The notes: a model not told the origin generated them from the letters alone. A stretch of 64,000 nucleotides of DNA from Oligoflexia bacterium (GCA_035326705.1 DAOLES010000003.1:248001-312000); one strand, 5' to 3'. Shown: positions 44,718 to 53,274, counted from the stretch's first letter. Numbers and translations are program-made.

Positions 44718-45883
44718 AGTCCATCTCTATTTTAGGTTCAACGGGGTCAGTGGGTGTATCCAGTCTTGACTTGATTGATAAAAACCCACACCAATTTAAA
44801 GTACTTGCTTTAGCTGGTGGCCATAATATTGATCTTCTTAGTCAACAATGCTTAAAATACAAACCCTTATTGGTTTCTTGTCTTGAAGAATCTGATTGTA
44901 AAACATTAAAACAACGTTGTTCAGATTTGAAACATACTGAATTTATGTCCGGTGAAGACGGTGCTTGCGCTGTTGCATCTATGAATCAAGCAGATTATGT
45001 TATCTCCGCTATTGTGGGTGCTGCTGGCCTCAAACCCACCATTGCCGCCATTAAATCCAATAAAACCGTTGCTTTAGCCAACAAAGAATCTTTAGTGGTT
45101 GCTGGAGCATATGTTAATGAAGTCTTAAAACAACACCCTAAAAGTAAACTTTTACCCGTTGACAGTGAACACAGTGCTATTTTTCAATGTTTGGAGAACA
45201 AAGAAGATCTATCATACAAAAATATTCGCAGAATTATTTTAACTGCTTCTGGAGGACCTTTCTTTTTACAAAAGAATAAAGATCTAAACACAGTAACTTT
45301 AGAAGAAGCTCTCAAACATCCCAACTGGTCCATGGGCAATAAAATTACCATAGATTCTGCCACTATGATGAATAAAGGTTTGGAAGCCATTGAAGCTTAT
45401 TGGTTGTTTAATGTTCCAGCAGAAAAACTAGATATTGTTATTCATCCACAATCCATTGTTCACTCTATGGTAGAGTATATGGATGGCTCTATATTAGCAC
45501 AATTGAGCAAGCCAGACATGAAAGGCCCTATTGCCTATGCTCTATCCTACCCAGATAGAATTGAACAGGCTGTAGAATATCTTGATTTTTCTAAATTATC
45601 TAAACTTGAGTTTTTTGCTCCTGACACAAAGCGTTTTCCGGCAACTGAGTTAGCCATGAATAGCCTTAAAGCTGGACCTGACTACCCTGCGGTACTCAAT
45701 GGCGCCAATGAGGTGAGTGTTGACGCCTTTTTAAAGCAAAAAATTACATTTACTCAGATCACTGAAATCAACGAAACCGTTTTAAACTGTTATAATGGCC
45801 AGAAAGCTGTTAGTTTGGACGACTTCTTACAAGCGGATGCTTGGGGTAGACAAACTGCCCAAGCGTGTATAAATAGGATGTAG
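44714..45883 (+). CDS. dxr: 1-deoxy-D-xylulose 5-phosphate reductoisomerase
   Basis: Dxr catalyses the second step of the MEP isoprenoid pathway, supplying UppS. The N-terminal NADPH site is SILGSTGSVGVSSLDLI, the metal-binding and substrate motifs are LPVDSEHSAIFQ, LTASGGPF, HPNWSMGNKITIDSATMMNKGLE and HPQSIVHSMVEY. At 389 residues it is full length. Confidence 0.97.
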   Translation: MKSISILGSTGSVGVSSLDLIDKNPHQFKVLALAGGHNIDLLSQQCLKYKPLLVSCLEESDCKTLKQRCSDLKHTEFMSGEDGACAVASMNQADYVISAIVGAAGLKPTIAAIKSNKTVALANKESLVVAGAYVNEVLKQHPKSKLLPVDSEHSAIFQCLENKEDLSYKNIRRIILTASGGPFFLQKNKDLNTVTLEEALKHPNWSMGNKITIDSATMMNKGLEAIEAYWLFNVPAEKLDIVIHPQSIVHSMVEYMDGSILAQLSKPDMKGPIAYALSYPDRIEQAVEYLDFSKLSKLEFFAPDTKRFPATELAMNSLKAGPDYPAVLNGANEVSVDAFLKQKITFTQITEINETVLNCYNGQKAVSLDDFLQADAWGRQTAQACINRM

Positions 45884-45889
45884 AAATTA

Positions 45890-46012
45890 TATATAACCCT
45901 TGGAAGAAAGGCCATGTGCCGACTCTGACCTGGGTGGAAGGGCCGCAAGCGGCATAAGTTATACTAGATCATCGCAAGGCTTTGCCTTGCTCTTCACAAG
46001 TATAGCTTTAAA
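45890..46012. repeat. Hairpin-rich spacer between dxr and rseP
   Basis: Several perfect small hairpins are visible: GCCGC/GCGGC around AA (about 45950), and GCAAGGC/GCCTTGC around TTT (about 45975-45991) nested inside an imperfect outer stem AAGTTATACT/AGTATAGCTT. The minus-strand CCTTCCACCC next to GCGGC recalls the TTCACCC following H2 in family B, so a diverged relative is possible but not shown. No open frame is found. Confidence 0.5.
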
Positions 46013-46084
46013 TTGAACCAAAAGCGTATTTTGGTTAAAATAAAAAAGGGGGGAAGATCCCCCCTTAATCAAAAAGGAAGATGT

Positions 46085-47761
46085 ATGTTTGCAAGTGTAG
46101 TCTTACCCATCGTTTTATTTGGTGGATTGGTTTTTTTCCATGAGCTTGGTCACTTCTTAGTGGCAAAAAAATGCGGTGTATATGTTGAACGTTTTGCCAT
46201 TGGTTTTGGTCCAGCTATTTTCAAAAAGCAATGGGGTGAAACCGAATACGCATTATGTGCATTCCCTCTGGGTGGCTATGTTAAAATGCATGGTGAGGAA
46301 ATGGAAGCCATTCAAGGCGATGTTAAAAAAGAATTGTCTGCAGATGATCCGCGCTCTTATATGAATCAACCGGTATGGAACCGCATTGCTATAGCATCCA
46401 TGGGACCCATTTTTAATCTTATTTTACCTGTTTTTGTTTATGCTATTATTTTTTGGGTTGGAACAGATACTTTAAAACCTGTAATTGGTGATGTTGAGCC
46501 CGGTCAACCTGCTGCTGTTGCTGGTCTAAAAGCTGGTGATGAAATTGTTTCTATCAATGGTGAAGCCGTCAATACCTGGAATCACTTTGTTAATATTTTA
46601 AGAACTCAGGAAGCCGGAGATATTGATTTAACCTTTAAGCGCAATCAACGTCAGCAAAATATAACCGTCAAAGCTACGCGGTCAGAGGTTGAAAATGTAT
46701 ATGGAGAAAAAACACAAGCCTCACAAATTGGTGTGAGTTACTTACCCTTCTTACCTATTGTTGGTATTAGCAGTGAAGATAGCGCTGCTTACAAAGCTGG
46801 TTTGCGAACAGGTGATGAAATTACAAAAATTAATGAAAAAGATATTCAATATTGGTGGCAAGTAGAGCAGTTCTTTGATCAAGAGCTTAGTCAAAATATG
46901 ACCTTGCAGGTTAAACGCTATAGCACTGAAGCTTTACAAAACAACAAGCTTGATCAAGCTGAAGAAAAAACCATTGCTTTGAATGGCAAATTTCTTTCTG
47001 CTGCACATGCTGGCATAGAAAATGGTCAGCTTTACATTAGATATGTATTGCCAGACAGTGTGGCTCAAGAAGCTGGTTTACAAGTGAATGATAAAGTTGT
47101 TAGCCTCAATGGTGAAGAGCTCAACACCTGGTCTCAATTTCATCAAGGCATTCAATCAGCAGAAGAAGCTTTAAAAATTGGTATTTTAAGAAATAATATT
47201 CCTCTTACTTTAACCGCACAACCACAAGTTGTTTCTGAAAAAGATGAACTCACCCAAGATAAAAAACAATTTAAACGCTTGGGTGTACAGTCAGCTGCTT
47301 TAACAGGTATGCCTGCTTTCTTTAAAGAGCGTTACACCAACCCCTTTAAAGCTTTGCATAAGGGGGTTGAGGAAACCATTAAGTTAACCGTTTTAACGGC
47401 TAAAGGTTTAGGTAAGCTATTTATGGGTAAATTGTCTATGAATTCATTGGGCGGCCCTATTTCTATTTTTTATCTTGCTGGAACTTCTTATAAAAAAGGC
47501 GGCTTTGACGCATTTTTTAGAATGATGGCCATGCTCAGCATCACTTTGGCTTTATTGAACTTACTTCCCATTCCCATGTTGGATGGTGGGCACTTGTTGT
47601 TCTTTTTCATTGAGGTGATCAAAGGTAGCCCAGTCTCAGAAAAAGTAGTACGCATTGGTCACACTTTAGGCTTTGCATTCATTATTGGTTTAATGATCTT
47701 AACCTTCTATGTTGACCTCAACCGCTTTTTATTTGATAGAATTAGAAGTTTGTTTAACTAG
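46085..47761 (+). CDS. rseP: Site-2 intramembrane zinc metalloprotease with three PDZ-like domains
   Basis: RseP cuts membrane-bound anti-sigma factors and signal peptides. The zinc motif HELGH is at residues 19-23, and the third ligand motif MLDGGHLLFF is near the C terminus. Three PDZ-like segments lie between (about residues 135-200, 220-275 and 315-380), each with the xxAxxAGLxxGDxIxxIN pattern; the usual number is one or two. The start is chosen from AAAGGAAG six bases upstream. Confidence 0.95.
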   Translation: MFASVVLPIVLFGGLVFFHELGHFLVAKKCGVYVERFAIGFGPAIFKKQWGETEYALCAFPLGGYVKMHGEEMEAIQGDVKKELSADDPRSYMNQPVWNRIAIASMGPIFNLILPVFVYAIIFWVGTDTLKPVIGDVEPGQPAAVAGLKAGDEIVSINGEAVNTWNHFVNILRTQEAGDIDLTFKRNQRQQNITVKATRSEVENVYGEKTQASQIGVSYLPFLPIVGISSEDSAAYKAGLRTGDEITKINEKDIQYWWQVEQFFDQELSQNMTLQVKRYSTEALQNNKLDQAEEKTIALNGKFLSAAHAGIENGQLYIRYVLPDSVAQEAGLQVNDKVVSLNGEELNTWSQFHQGIQSAEEALKIGILRNNIPLTLTAQPQVVSEKDELTQDKKQFKRLGVQSAALTGMPAFFKERYTNPFKALHKGVEETIKLTVLTAKGLGKLFMGKLSMNSLGGPISIFYLAGTSYKKGGFDAFFRMMAMLSITLALLNLLPIPMLDGGHLLFFFIEVIKGSPVSEKVVRIGHTLGFAFIIGLMILTFYVDLNRFLFDRIRSLFN

Positions 47762-47787
47762 ATAAATTTTTTAAGTTTAAGTTAAAC

Positions 47788-48480
47788 ATGTTGCATTTAA
47801 TTCTTGATAGCAGCCAACCGTATACGCATTGGGTCTTAGCAAAAAACCAGGCTGTTCTAGGTGAAATTAAAAGTGAGCAGCGTTTTGATACTGCTGAACA
47901 AACCTTAATTTTACTGCAAAACTTGCTCAAAAAGCATGCTCTTGACTTAACTGATATTACTTCTTACGCTTATATTGCTGGCCCAGGCTCTTTTACAGGT
48001 CTTAGAATTGGTGCTGCCACCCTAAAAGCTTTATCCTTTTCAAACCATCAACAAAATATTGTTGCTCTAGATCCCTGTTATTTATTAGCGCAGCAATATG
48101 TATTGAATCAAGCAGAAAAACAAGACTGTTTATTGGTTCCTGTTATTGCTTCAAGAAAAAACCATTTTTACCATTGCACCTATGACTATACGCAGAAAAA
48201 CTTAGCTTTAAAACAGGCTGTCTGTGAACAAGCAATGACTGAATTAAATAACGATTATTTTATGGAAGCTAAAAACAAACCTATCATTTTTTTAGGCCCT
48301 GACTGTACGCTTTTAAATGAACAGCCCTTTTTTCAACAGCATGATAATACTAACATGACTGCACAGACCTTAGCCTATTTTGCTTATCAAGAAATCATGG
48401 CAAACAACTTTGTTGATAAAGCCAGTTTTGGTCCAAATTATATTGTTCAAAGCGTTGCCAAACCCAAACACAACAGGTAA
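47788..48480 (+). CDS. tsaB: tRNA threonylcarbamoyladenosine biosynthesis protein TsaB
   Basis: TsaB is the scaffold partner of TsaD in making t6A at position 37 of ANN-decoding tRNAs. The N terminus LILDSSQPYTHWVL and the family motif IAGPGSFTGLRIGAATLKAL (about residues 67-86) are clear. The 230-residue length is normal. It lies 26 bases after rseP and just before lepB. Confidence 0.92.
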   Translation: MLHLILDSSQPYTHWVLAKNQAVLGEIKSEQRFDTAEQTLILLQNLLKKHALDLTDITSYAYIAGPGSFTGLRIGAATLKALSFSNHQQNIVALDPCYLLAQQYVLNQAEKQDCLLVPVIASRKNHFYHCTYDYTQKNLALKQAVCEQAMTELNNDYFMEAKNKPIIFLGPDCTLLNEQPFFQQHDNTNMTAQTLAYFAYQEIMANNFVDKASFGPNYIVQSVAKPKHNR

Positions 48481-48489
48481 AAGGTGTCT

Positions 48490-49197
48490 ATGTTGAACTC
48501 TTTTCGTGCCTTGATGTTTGCTTTATTTTTAGCCCTAGTTTTTAGATTCAGTGTAGCTTCACCATACAGAATTCCAACGGGTTCTATGATTCCCAGCTTG
48601 AAGATTGGTGATTTTTTGTTTGTCAGTAAATTAAGCTATGCCGTTAAAATTCCATTTACCAACGACAACTTAATTCAACTTTCAACACCCAAACGCGGTG
48701 ATGTGATTGTTTTTCCTTTTCCTGATGACCCAAAAGTAGATTATATTAAACGCGTTGTAGGCATTGCTGGCGATATCATTGAAATCAATGACAAACAACT
48801 TTATATCAATGGTCAACCTATTCCTAAAACGGAGTTTCAATCACAAAAATATTTATTTGATCATTATTTCATTGCTGATCCCACCGACTATCATCTTTAT
48901 AAAGAGGATCTTTTTGGAGTAGAGCACGTGATTATGGAAAGATCTAATACTCAGCCAGAGCTTAACTATTTTGGACCTTATAAAGTACCCAATGACCATG
49001 TTTTTGTAATTGGAGATAATCGTGACAATTCTCTGGATGGTCGCTATTGGCGAAATAAATCAATTCCAATAAAAAGTATTCGTGGGAAGGCCATGTTTGT
49101 CTGGTTATCTATAGACAGCAAAAATCCTTTATTTTACTTAGGAAACTTTGCTGTACCGTCAATTCGGTCACATCGTTTTGGGATGACCATCAAATAA
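48490..49197 (+). CDS. lepB: Signal peptidase I
   Basis: LepB removes signal peptides at the outer face of the inner membrane. The catalytic Ser is in RIPTGSMIPSL (about residue 32) and the general-base Lys in VDYIKRVVG (about residue 87); the C-terminal box GDNRDNSLDGR is intact. One N-terminal membrane helix precedes. I use the ATG at 48490, with AAAGG five bases upstream, over a GTG at 48484. Contrast the catalytically broken paralogue at 50784-51446. Confidence 0.96.
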   Translation: MLNSFRALMFALFLALVFRFSVASPYRIPTGSMIPSLKIGDFLFVSKLSYAVKIPFTNDNLIQLSTPKRGDVIVFPFPDDPKVDYIKRVVGIAGDIIEINDKQLYINGQPIPKTEFQSQKYLFDHYFIADPTDYHLYKEDLFGVEHVIMERSNTQPELNYFGPYKVPNDHVFVIGDNRDNSLDGRYWRNKSIPIKSIRGKAMFVWLSIDSKNPLFYLGNFAVPSIRSHRFGMTIK

Positions 49198-49255
49198 GGC
49201 CTTGAGTAATTGGTACTTGCGATTGTAATGAATCTAATGATAAAATAAGGATACT

Positions 49256-49675
49256 GTGGGAAAAATGAATAAATCTAAGCAACCCGTGAACCATGACTTG
49301 GATCTGGACCTGATTGAAAAACCAAAAATTGAGTTTAATCGAAGAATCAAAGGCGATCGACTTGAAACTTTTTTTCCAATTTATATCACCTCTTTATCCG
49401 GTGACCTTATTCAAGGTTATGCTGAATCCATCAACTTAAGTTGGTCTGGGATACTGATTGAAACCAATATACTTTTAGAAAAAGAAGATGAAGTTTTTTT
49501 AGAGTTTACCCTTCCAGAAACCGATCAGACTTTAAAAATTAGAGCCAAAGTTGTGCGCATGCGTTGTGAAGATGATATGGAATATTATGTTGTTGGTTTT
49601 ATTTTTAAAGAAATGGACGTCAATGTGCGCCGCATGCTCAATGGTTATATTTTAGAACACTTGGACAGCAACTAA
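49256..49675 (+). CDS. PilZ domain protein
   Basis: The 139-residue protein carries a PilZ domain, the usual cyclic di-GMP receptor: the RxxxR-like segment FNRRIKGDR (about residues 27-35) and the NLSWSGI motif (standing for D/NxSxxG) about 30 residues later. The rest fits the PilZ beta-barrel. It may report c-di-GMP to motility or envelope systems. The start is a GTG at 49256 with AAGGAT upstream; an ATG three codons later is possible. Confidence 0.85.
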   Translation: MGKMNKSKQPVNHDLDLDLIEKPKIEFNRRIKGDRLETFFPIYITSLSGDLIQGYAESINLSWSGILIETNILLEKEDEVFLEFTLPETDQTLKIRAKVVRMRCEDDMEYYVVGFIFKEMDVNVRRMLNGYILEHLDSN

Positions 49676-49706
49676 ATCTCAAAAGGTACGGCCTACCTTT
49701 TGAGAG
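49676..49706 (+). repeat. Palindromic repeat, family A copy 2
   Basis: Left arm ATCTCAAAAGGTA (49676-49688), centre CGGCC, right arm TACCTTTTGAGA (49694-49705). It begins immediately after the stop codon of the PilZ gene and ends 24 bases before mutY. It is the reverse complement of copy 1 over 30 bases. Confidence 0.95.
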
Positions 49707-49729
49707 GCATATTTTTTGATAATACTCCT

Positions 49730-50776
49730 ATGAACTTCAAGCTCAAAAATTTTCAAAAAAATTTAATGTCATGGTACAAAAAATATGCTCGCGATTTACC
49801 TTGGCGTCGCACAAAAAACCCTTACTACATCTGGTTGTCCGAAGTCATGCTTCAACAAACTCAGGTCAAAACGGTGATTCCCTATTATGAAAAGTTTATT
49901 CAAACCTTTCCAACACTAAAAGATTTAGCATACGCCCCAGAAGATAAACTCATGCAATATTGGCAAGGCTTGGGCTATTACAGAAGAGCCAAACATTTGC
50001 ATCAGGCCGCAAAACAAATTATTGCTGAACATAACGGTCACTTACCCAAAACAGCTCAAGAGCTAATAAAACTAAAAGGTTTTGGAGAATACACCAGTGC
50101 TTCAGTTGCTTCTATTGCTTTTGGTCAAGCTATAGCTTGTGTTGACGGTAATGTAAAACGTGTCATGGCCAGATTGTTTGCTGATGATACAAACCCTGCT
50201 GAAAAATCTCAATCTTTGTTGTATGAAAAAAACCCAGGGGACTACAATCAAGCCATCATGGAATTGGGGGCAACAGTATGCACCCCAAAAAACCCACAAT
50301 GTTTGTTATGTCCCGTACAAACATTTTGTTGTGCGCAACAACAAGGTCAGGTTGACTTGTTTCCTAAAAAAACAAAAAAAATTAAACAGACACATATCTA
50401 TGCTGCTATTGTTTTAATAGAACATAAAGATTGTTTCTTAATGGAAAAACGTACGCAAGCTGGTCGCTGGGAAAACTTATGGCAAAATCCAAGTTTAGAA
50501 AGCAAACAACTACTATCCTCCAAAATTATTAAGCAGTGGCTAGAAGATTTAACAGGGAAAATAACAGTAAACTTATGCCCCATTGCACACATTACCCATC
50601 AATTAACCCATCAAAAAATCAGTGCCCAAATTTTACATTTAAATTTAGAAAGTACTCTAAAAAGTAAAGATCTACACTCGCAGTCGTATCAATGGGTGAA
50701 AAAAGAAGACTTATCTACATTAGGCATTTCAACCTTTCAAAAAAAAGCTTTTCAACAGTTAAACTTAATCTTTTAA
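49730..50776 (+). CDS. mutY: A/G-specific adenine glycosylase
   Basis: MutY removes adenine opposite 8-oxoguanine. The catalytic Glu is in WLSEVMLQQTQV, the helix-hairpin-helix is LKGFGEYTSASVASIAF with the catalytic Asp in VDGNVKR, and the iron-sulfur ligands are in CTPKNPQCLLCPVQTFC. The C-terminal ~130 residues form a MutT-like domain (AAIVLIEHKDCFLMEKRTQAGRWENLWQNP) that recognises 8-oxoG. Start at 49730 is the first Met that leaves the family N terminus intact. Confidence 0.95.
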   Translation: MNFKLKNFQKNLMSWYKKYARDLPWRRTKNPYYIWLSEVMLQQTQVKTVIPYYEKFIQTFPTLKDLAYAPEDKLMQYWQGLGYYRRAKHLHQAAKQIIAEHNGHLPKTAQELIKLKGFGEYTSASVASIAFGQAIACVDGNVKRVMARLFADDTNPAEKSQSLLYEKNPGDYNQAIMELGATVCTPKNPQCLLCPVQTFCCAQQQGQVDLFPKKTKKIKQTHIYAAIVLIEHKDCFLMEKRTQAGRWENLWQNPSLESKQLLSSKIIKQWLEDLTGKITVNLCPIAHITHQLTHQKISAQILHLNLESTLKSKDLHSQSYQWVKKEDLSTLGISTFQKKAFQQLNLIF

Positions 50777-50783
50777 CTCTGCC

Positions 50784-51446
50784 CTAATATAGCTTTTTAC
50801 CAACTCTTTTAAGTCTTTTACCTATTTCAGAAAAGTCATTGGGTTGAGAAAAATAGACTCTGGTTATTTTATACTTTATTGCACTCTTTGGAATCGAGCC
50901 ATATATTCTTGAATCCATAGCATTGGATCGATAATCTGAAACCAAATAAACCTCCCCTTCTGGAACCGTATCTTGTTCAAGAGGCTTACCATATCTCATA
51001 AAACCATCATCAGGTGTATATATAATATTAAAACCATGCCACGTGTTGATCTGAACTCGCTCAATACTCAGTTGTTGGCCATAACTTTCAATTTTTGGAA
51101 GATCAAAGTCTTGAGAACTGAATTCTAAAGGTTCAGAGCCAACAAGTTTATCATTAACCAACAATCTATTGTCTTGATTAAGTTCAACACTATCTCCTGG
51201 CAGCGCTACAACTCTACTAATGAACATCGTACCATCACGTTCATATGCAACAATATCATAACGTTTGATATGATCCTGATTAAGTTTACGACCCCAGACC
51301 CAATCACCCTTTATAACGGTTGGCGACATTGCCCCGGATGGTATACGGTAGGATACATAGTTTAATTTAAAATAAACGATAAAAATAAAACCTGCTACGA
51401 ATAAGCCAATAGCAGAAAATTCAAAAATTTTTCTTGTGTTTTTCAT
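50784..51446 (-). CDS. Signal peptidase I-like protein with both catalytic residues replaced
   Basis: The 220-residue protein has one N-terminal membrane helix (about residues 9-28) and the peptidase S26 architecture: RIPSGAMSPTV, then KGDWVWGRK, VVALPGDSVEL and the C-terminal VSDYRSNAMDSRIYG. In the active enzyme the catalytic Ser is in GSM and the Lys in YIKRVVG. Here those positions read GAM (Ala near residue 39) and FISRVV (Ser near 77). It is likely to be inactive as a signal peptidase. The start follows AAGG by five bases. Convergent with mutY. Confidence 0.88.
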   Translation of the reverse strand: MKNTRKIFEFSAIGLFVAGFIFIVYFKLNYVSYRIPSGAMSPTVIKGDWVWGRKLNQDHIKRYDIVAYERDGTMFISRVVALPGDSVELNQDNRLLVNDKLVGSEPLEFSSQDFDLPKIESYGQQLSIERVQINTWHGFNIIYTPDDGFMRYGKPLEQDTVPEGEVYLVSDYRSNAMDSRIYGSIPKSAIKYKITRVYFSQPNDFSEIGKRLKRVGKKLY

Positions 51447-51497
51447 TTTCACCTTCACTTTTGTTTACTAACAACAATACTGCATTAACTTTTTTAA

Positions 51498-52346
51498 TCA
51501 TGCTCGATTGCATTGAATGATTGTGCCTAAACGTTGAAGCAACTCTATTTTTTTTTCATAAAATATTTCAGCTGGACTCTGTGCAGAAAAATCAACAAAA
51601 AATAAATTGTGGTGAGCTACAACCCCATCTAAGACATCAGCAAGCTTATCTTTATCTATATTACGATGTGCAAGCAACATAATATCCTGAATATGATTTG
51701 TTGCCAACATATGGGCAAAAAAGTCTTTGCTTTCAAGAAAAGCTTCCTTGAACACATCGTCTTCTTCTAACACAAAGACCAAAATCTTTTGTTGATTTAT
51801 GTCTGTATTGATGACCATCTGCCTTTCTATACCAATTCTTAATGCCAGAGGTAAAAAGAGATAAGAGTTTAAATATGAAAATTTCTCAGTACGGGTGATA
51901 TCAAAATTATCTATTTTGTTTTTCATTTCAAACTGAGATCTTGAAGGAGAAAGCAGCCAATGCTGTGAAGGCTTATAATCATAATTATTAAAATCAATGA
52001 CGGGGAACCCGTCTTCTTCTGGTACTTCTCTTTCTTCAAAAAAAACACCCCTGTAATCAAAATTTGCATGGTAGCTTCCAAACAAATGCTTGTTCTGACC
52101 ATAATGATCTTGCTTGGTCAGCAGCCCAAAGATGTCTTTATCTAACTTTTTATACTGATTAAATAATGCTCTTAGTGTATTTAAACGTTGTCCGCCAATT
52201 TTTTCTTGCCAAACTTTTTTTGAAAAACCTTGTTGTAAAAGAACAGTACTGTAACAAGGTAAGTCCTGAGCAATAATTATTTTTTGAATACCCAAACCTA
52301 GAAAAAACAAAACAATAAATATTAATTTTATAAGCTTCTGTTTCAT
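51498..52346 (-). CDS. Exported protein of unknown function
   Basis: The 282-residue protein has a clear signal peptide (about residues 1-26, ending IAQ) and an otherwise soluble, mixed alpha/beta sequence. Acidic stretches (FFEEREVPEEDG) and a C-terminal part with VVAHHNLFFVDFSAQSP. No family recognised. It lies 51 bases upstream of the signal-peptidase-like gene and may be in one operon with it. Confidence 0.75.
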   Translation of the reverse strand: MKQKLIKLIFIVLFFLGLGIQKIIIAQDLPCYSTVLLQQGFSKKVWQEKIGGQRLNTLRALFNQYKKLDKDIFGLLTKQDHYGQNKHLFGSYHANFDYRGVFFEEREVPEEDGFPVIDFNNYDYKPSQHWLLSPSRSQFEMKNKIDNFDITRTEKFSYLNSYLFLPLALRIGIERQMVINTDINQQKILVFVLEEDDVFKEAFLESKDFFAHMLATNHIQDIMLLAHRNIDKDKLADVLDGVVAHHNLFFVDFSAQSPAEIFYEKKIELLQRLGTIIQCNRA

Positions 52347-52367
52347 TTAAATTTCACCGAAAACAAT

Positions 52368-52403
52368 ATCATTAAAAAGCTGCGGCACGCTTTTCATAAT
52401 GAT
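52368..52403 (-). terminator. Probable terminator after the exported-protein gene at 52429
   Basis: A long stem, ATCATTA plus AAAAGC (52368-52380), pairs with GCTTTT and TAATGAT (52389-52403) around an eight-base loop, with a one-base bulge. On the minus strand the second arm includes TTTTT. It separates two minus-strand genes. Confidence 0.6.
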
Positions 52404-52428
52404 CTTAAATTACCCATAGGTCATTAGA

Positions 52429-53037
52429 CTAGGGTTTAAGACAGCAAACTCTTCCATCTTTTGGCTTAGGAGCCTGAGAAGTCTGAAGAGGTTTCTTTGG
52501 ATCTTTTTTACACTGAGCTGACCATGTTTTGCTGAGGAGCTTTTTAGGATCTTTAACCTTAGAATAAACTTCTAAACCTTTGTCTGTTTTTAAAAAAGTT
52601 TTGTAGACTGTTAAAGGTCTGTCTTGATGATACACCTTACCTTTAAACGTTAACTCTTCTTGATCTAACTCTTGCCCCATAGCCACAGACCAGGCATGTT
52701 TAGAACTCAAACAGATCTGTCTATAGGTTTTTTCATTGGCAACATAATCATAATAACACTGATTCTGATAGGCTTTGTCATTGTTGTAACGCATAGAGAC
52801 CCATGATTTTTCCATGTCGTAATCTATGGTCATGTGATCAACATAGTTTTTTTCATCTTGAATTTTACCCAATTTATTCACTTGCTCATCAGAGTTACAG
52901 GTCCATTGTCCCATTAAATTTTGAAAGAAATGATCTGCCTTATTTTTTGTACTTTCATTGGCAAATGCATTGATCGTAAAGGCAAATGAAAATGCTAAAA
53001 ACCCTACACTCAAAAAAGAAATCTGTTTTTTCATCAT
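52429..53037 (-). CDS. Exported protein of unknown function
   Basis: The 202-residue protein has a signal peptide (about residues 1-26, ending NAFAN) and a mature part with several Cys residues, including CNSDEQ, CYYDYV, CLSSK and a C-terminal VCCLKP. The DHMTIDYDMEKSWVSMRYNND and QCYYDYVANEKTYRQIC segments suggest a small beta-rich lipocalin-like domain, but that is only an impression. The function is unknown. Confidence 0.75.
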   Translation of the reverse strand: MMKKQISFLSVGFLAFSFAFTINAFANESTKNKADHFFQNLMGQWTCNSDEQVNKLGKIQDEKNYVDHMTIDYDMEKSWVSMRYNNDKAYQNQCYYDYVANEKTYRQICLSSKHAWSVAMGQELDQEELTFKGKVYHQDRPLTVYKTFLKTDKGLEVYSKVKDPKKLLSKTWSAQCKKDPKKPLQTSQAPKPKDGRVCCLKP

Positions 53038-53092
53038 GCTGATGACATACCATGTCGAAAAGCACTTTGTAAAGTCTTGTTTTTAATAATTC

Positions 53093-53123
53093 TTCTCAAA
53101 AGGTACGGCCTTACTTTTGAGAT
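53093..53123 (+). repeat. Palindromic repeat, family A copy 3 (degenerate)
   Basis: Left arm TTCTCAAAAGGTA (53093-53105) and centre CGGCC are conserved, but the right arm reads TTACTTTTGAGA, with a changed inner part, so the stem is imperfect. It lies between an exported-protein gene and tRNA-Leu, just upstream of the tRNA promoter. Confidence 0.85.
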
Positions 53124-53128
53124 TTTGA

Positions 53129-53157
53129 TTGGCTATTTACCGTGGATGGTCTATAAG
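53129..53157 (+). promoter_or_regulatory. Probable promoter of tRNA-Leu
   Basis: TTGGCT (53129-53134) and TATAAG (53152-53157) are 17 bases apart; the tRNA starts 19 bases later. The same -10 box is used before tRNA-Ala. Confidence 0.55.
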
Positions 53158-53175
53158 AAGGGCTCAATTCTAAGT

Positions 53176-53262
53176 GCCTGGGTGGTGGAATTGGTAGACA
53201 CGCTAGCTTGAGGGGCTAGTGGGAGCAATCTCGTGCTGGTTCGAGTCCAGTCTCAGGCACCA
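53176..53262 (+). tRNA. tRNA-Leu (anticodon GAG)
   Basis: An 87-base tRNA with the long variable arm of leucine tRNAs and an encoded CCA. The acceptor stem GCCTGGG pairs with CTCAGGC. The anticodon stem CTAGC/GCTAG carries the loop TTGAGGG with anticodon GAG, reading CUC/CUU. The T-arm contains GGTTCGAGTCC. Confidence 0.97.
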
Positions 53263-53274
53263 ATCGTTTTCGCA

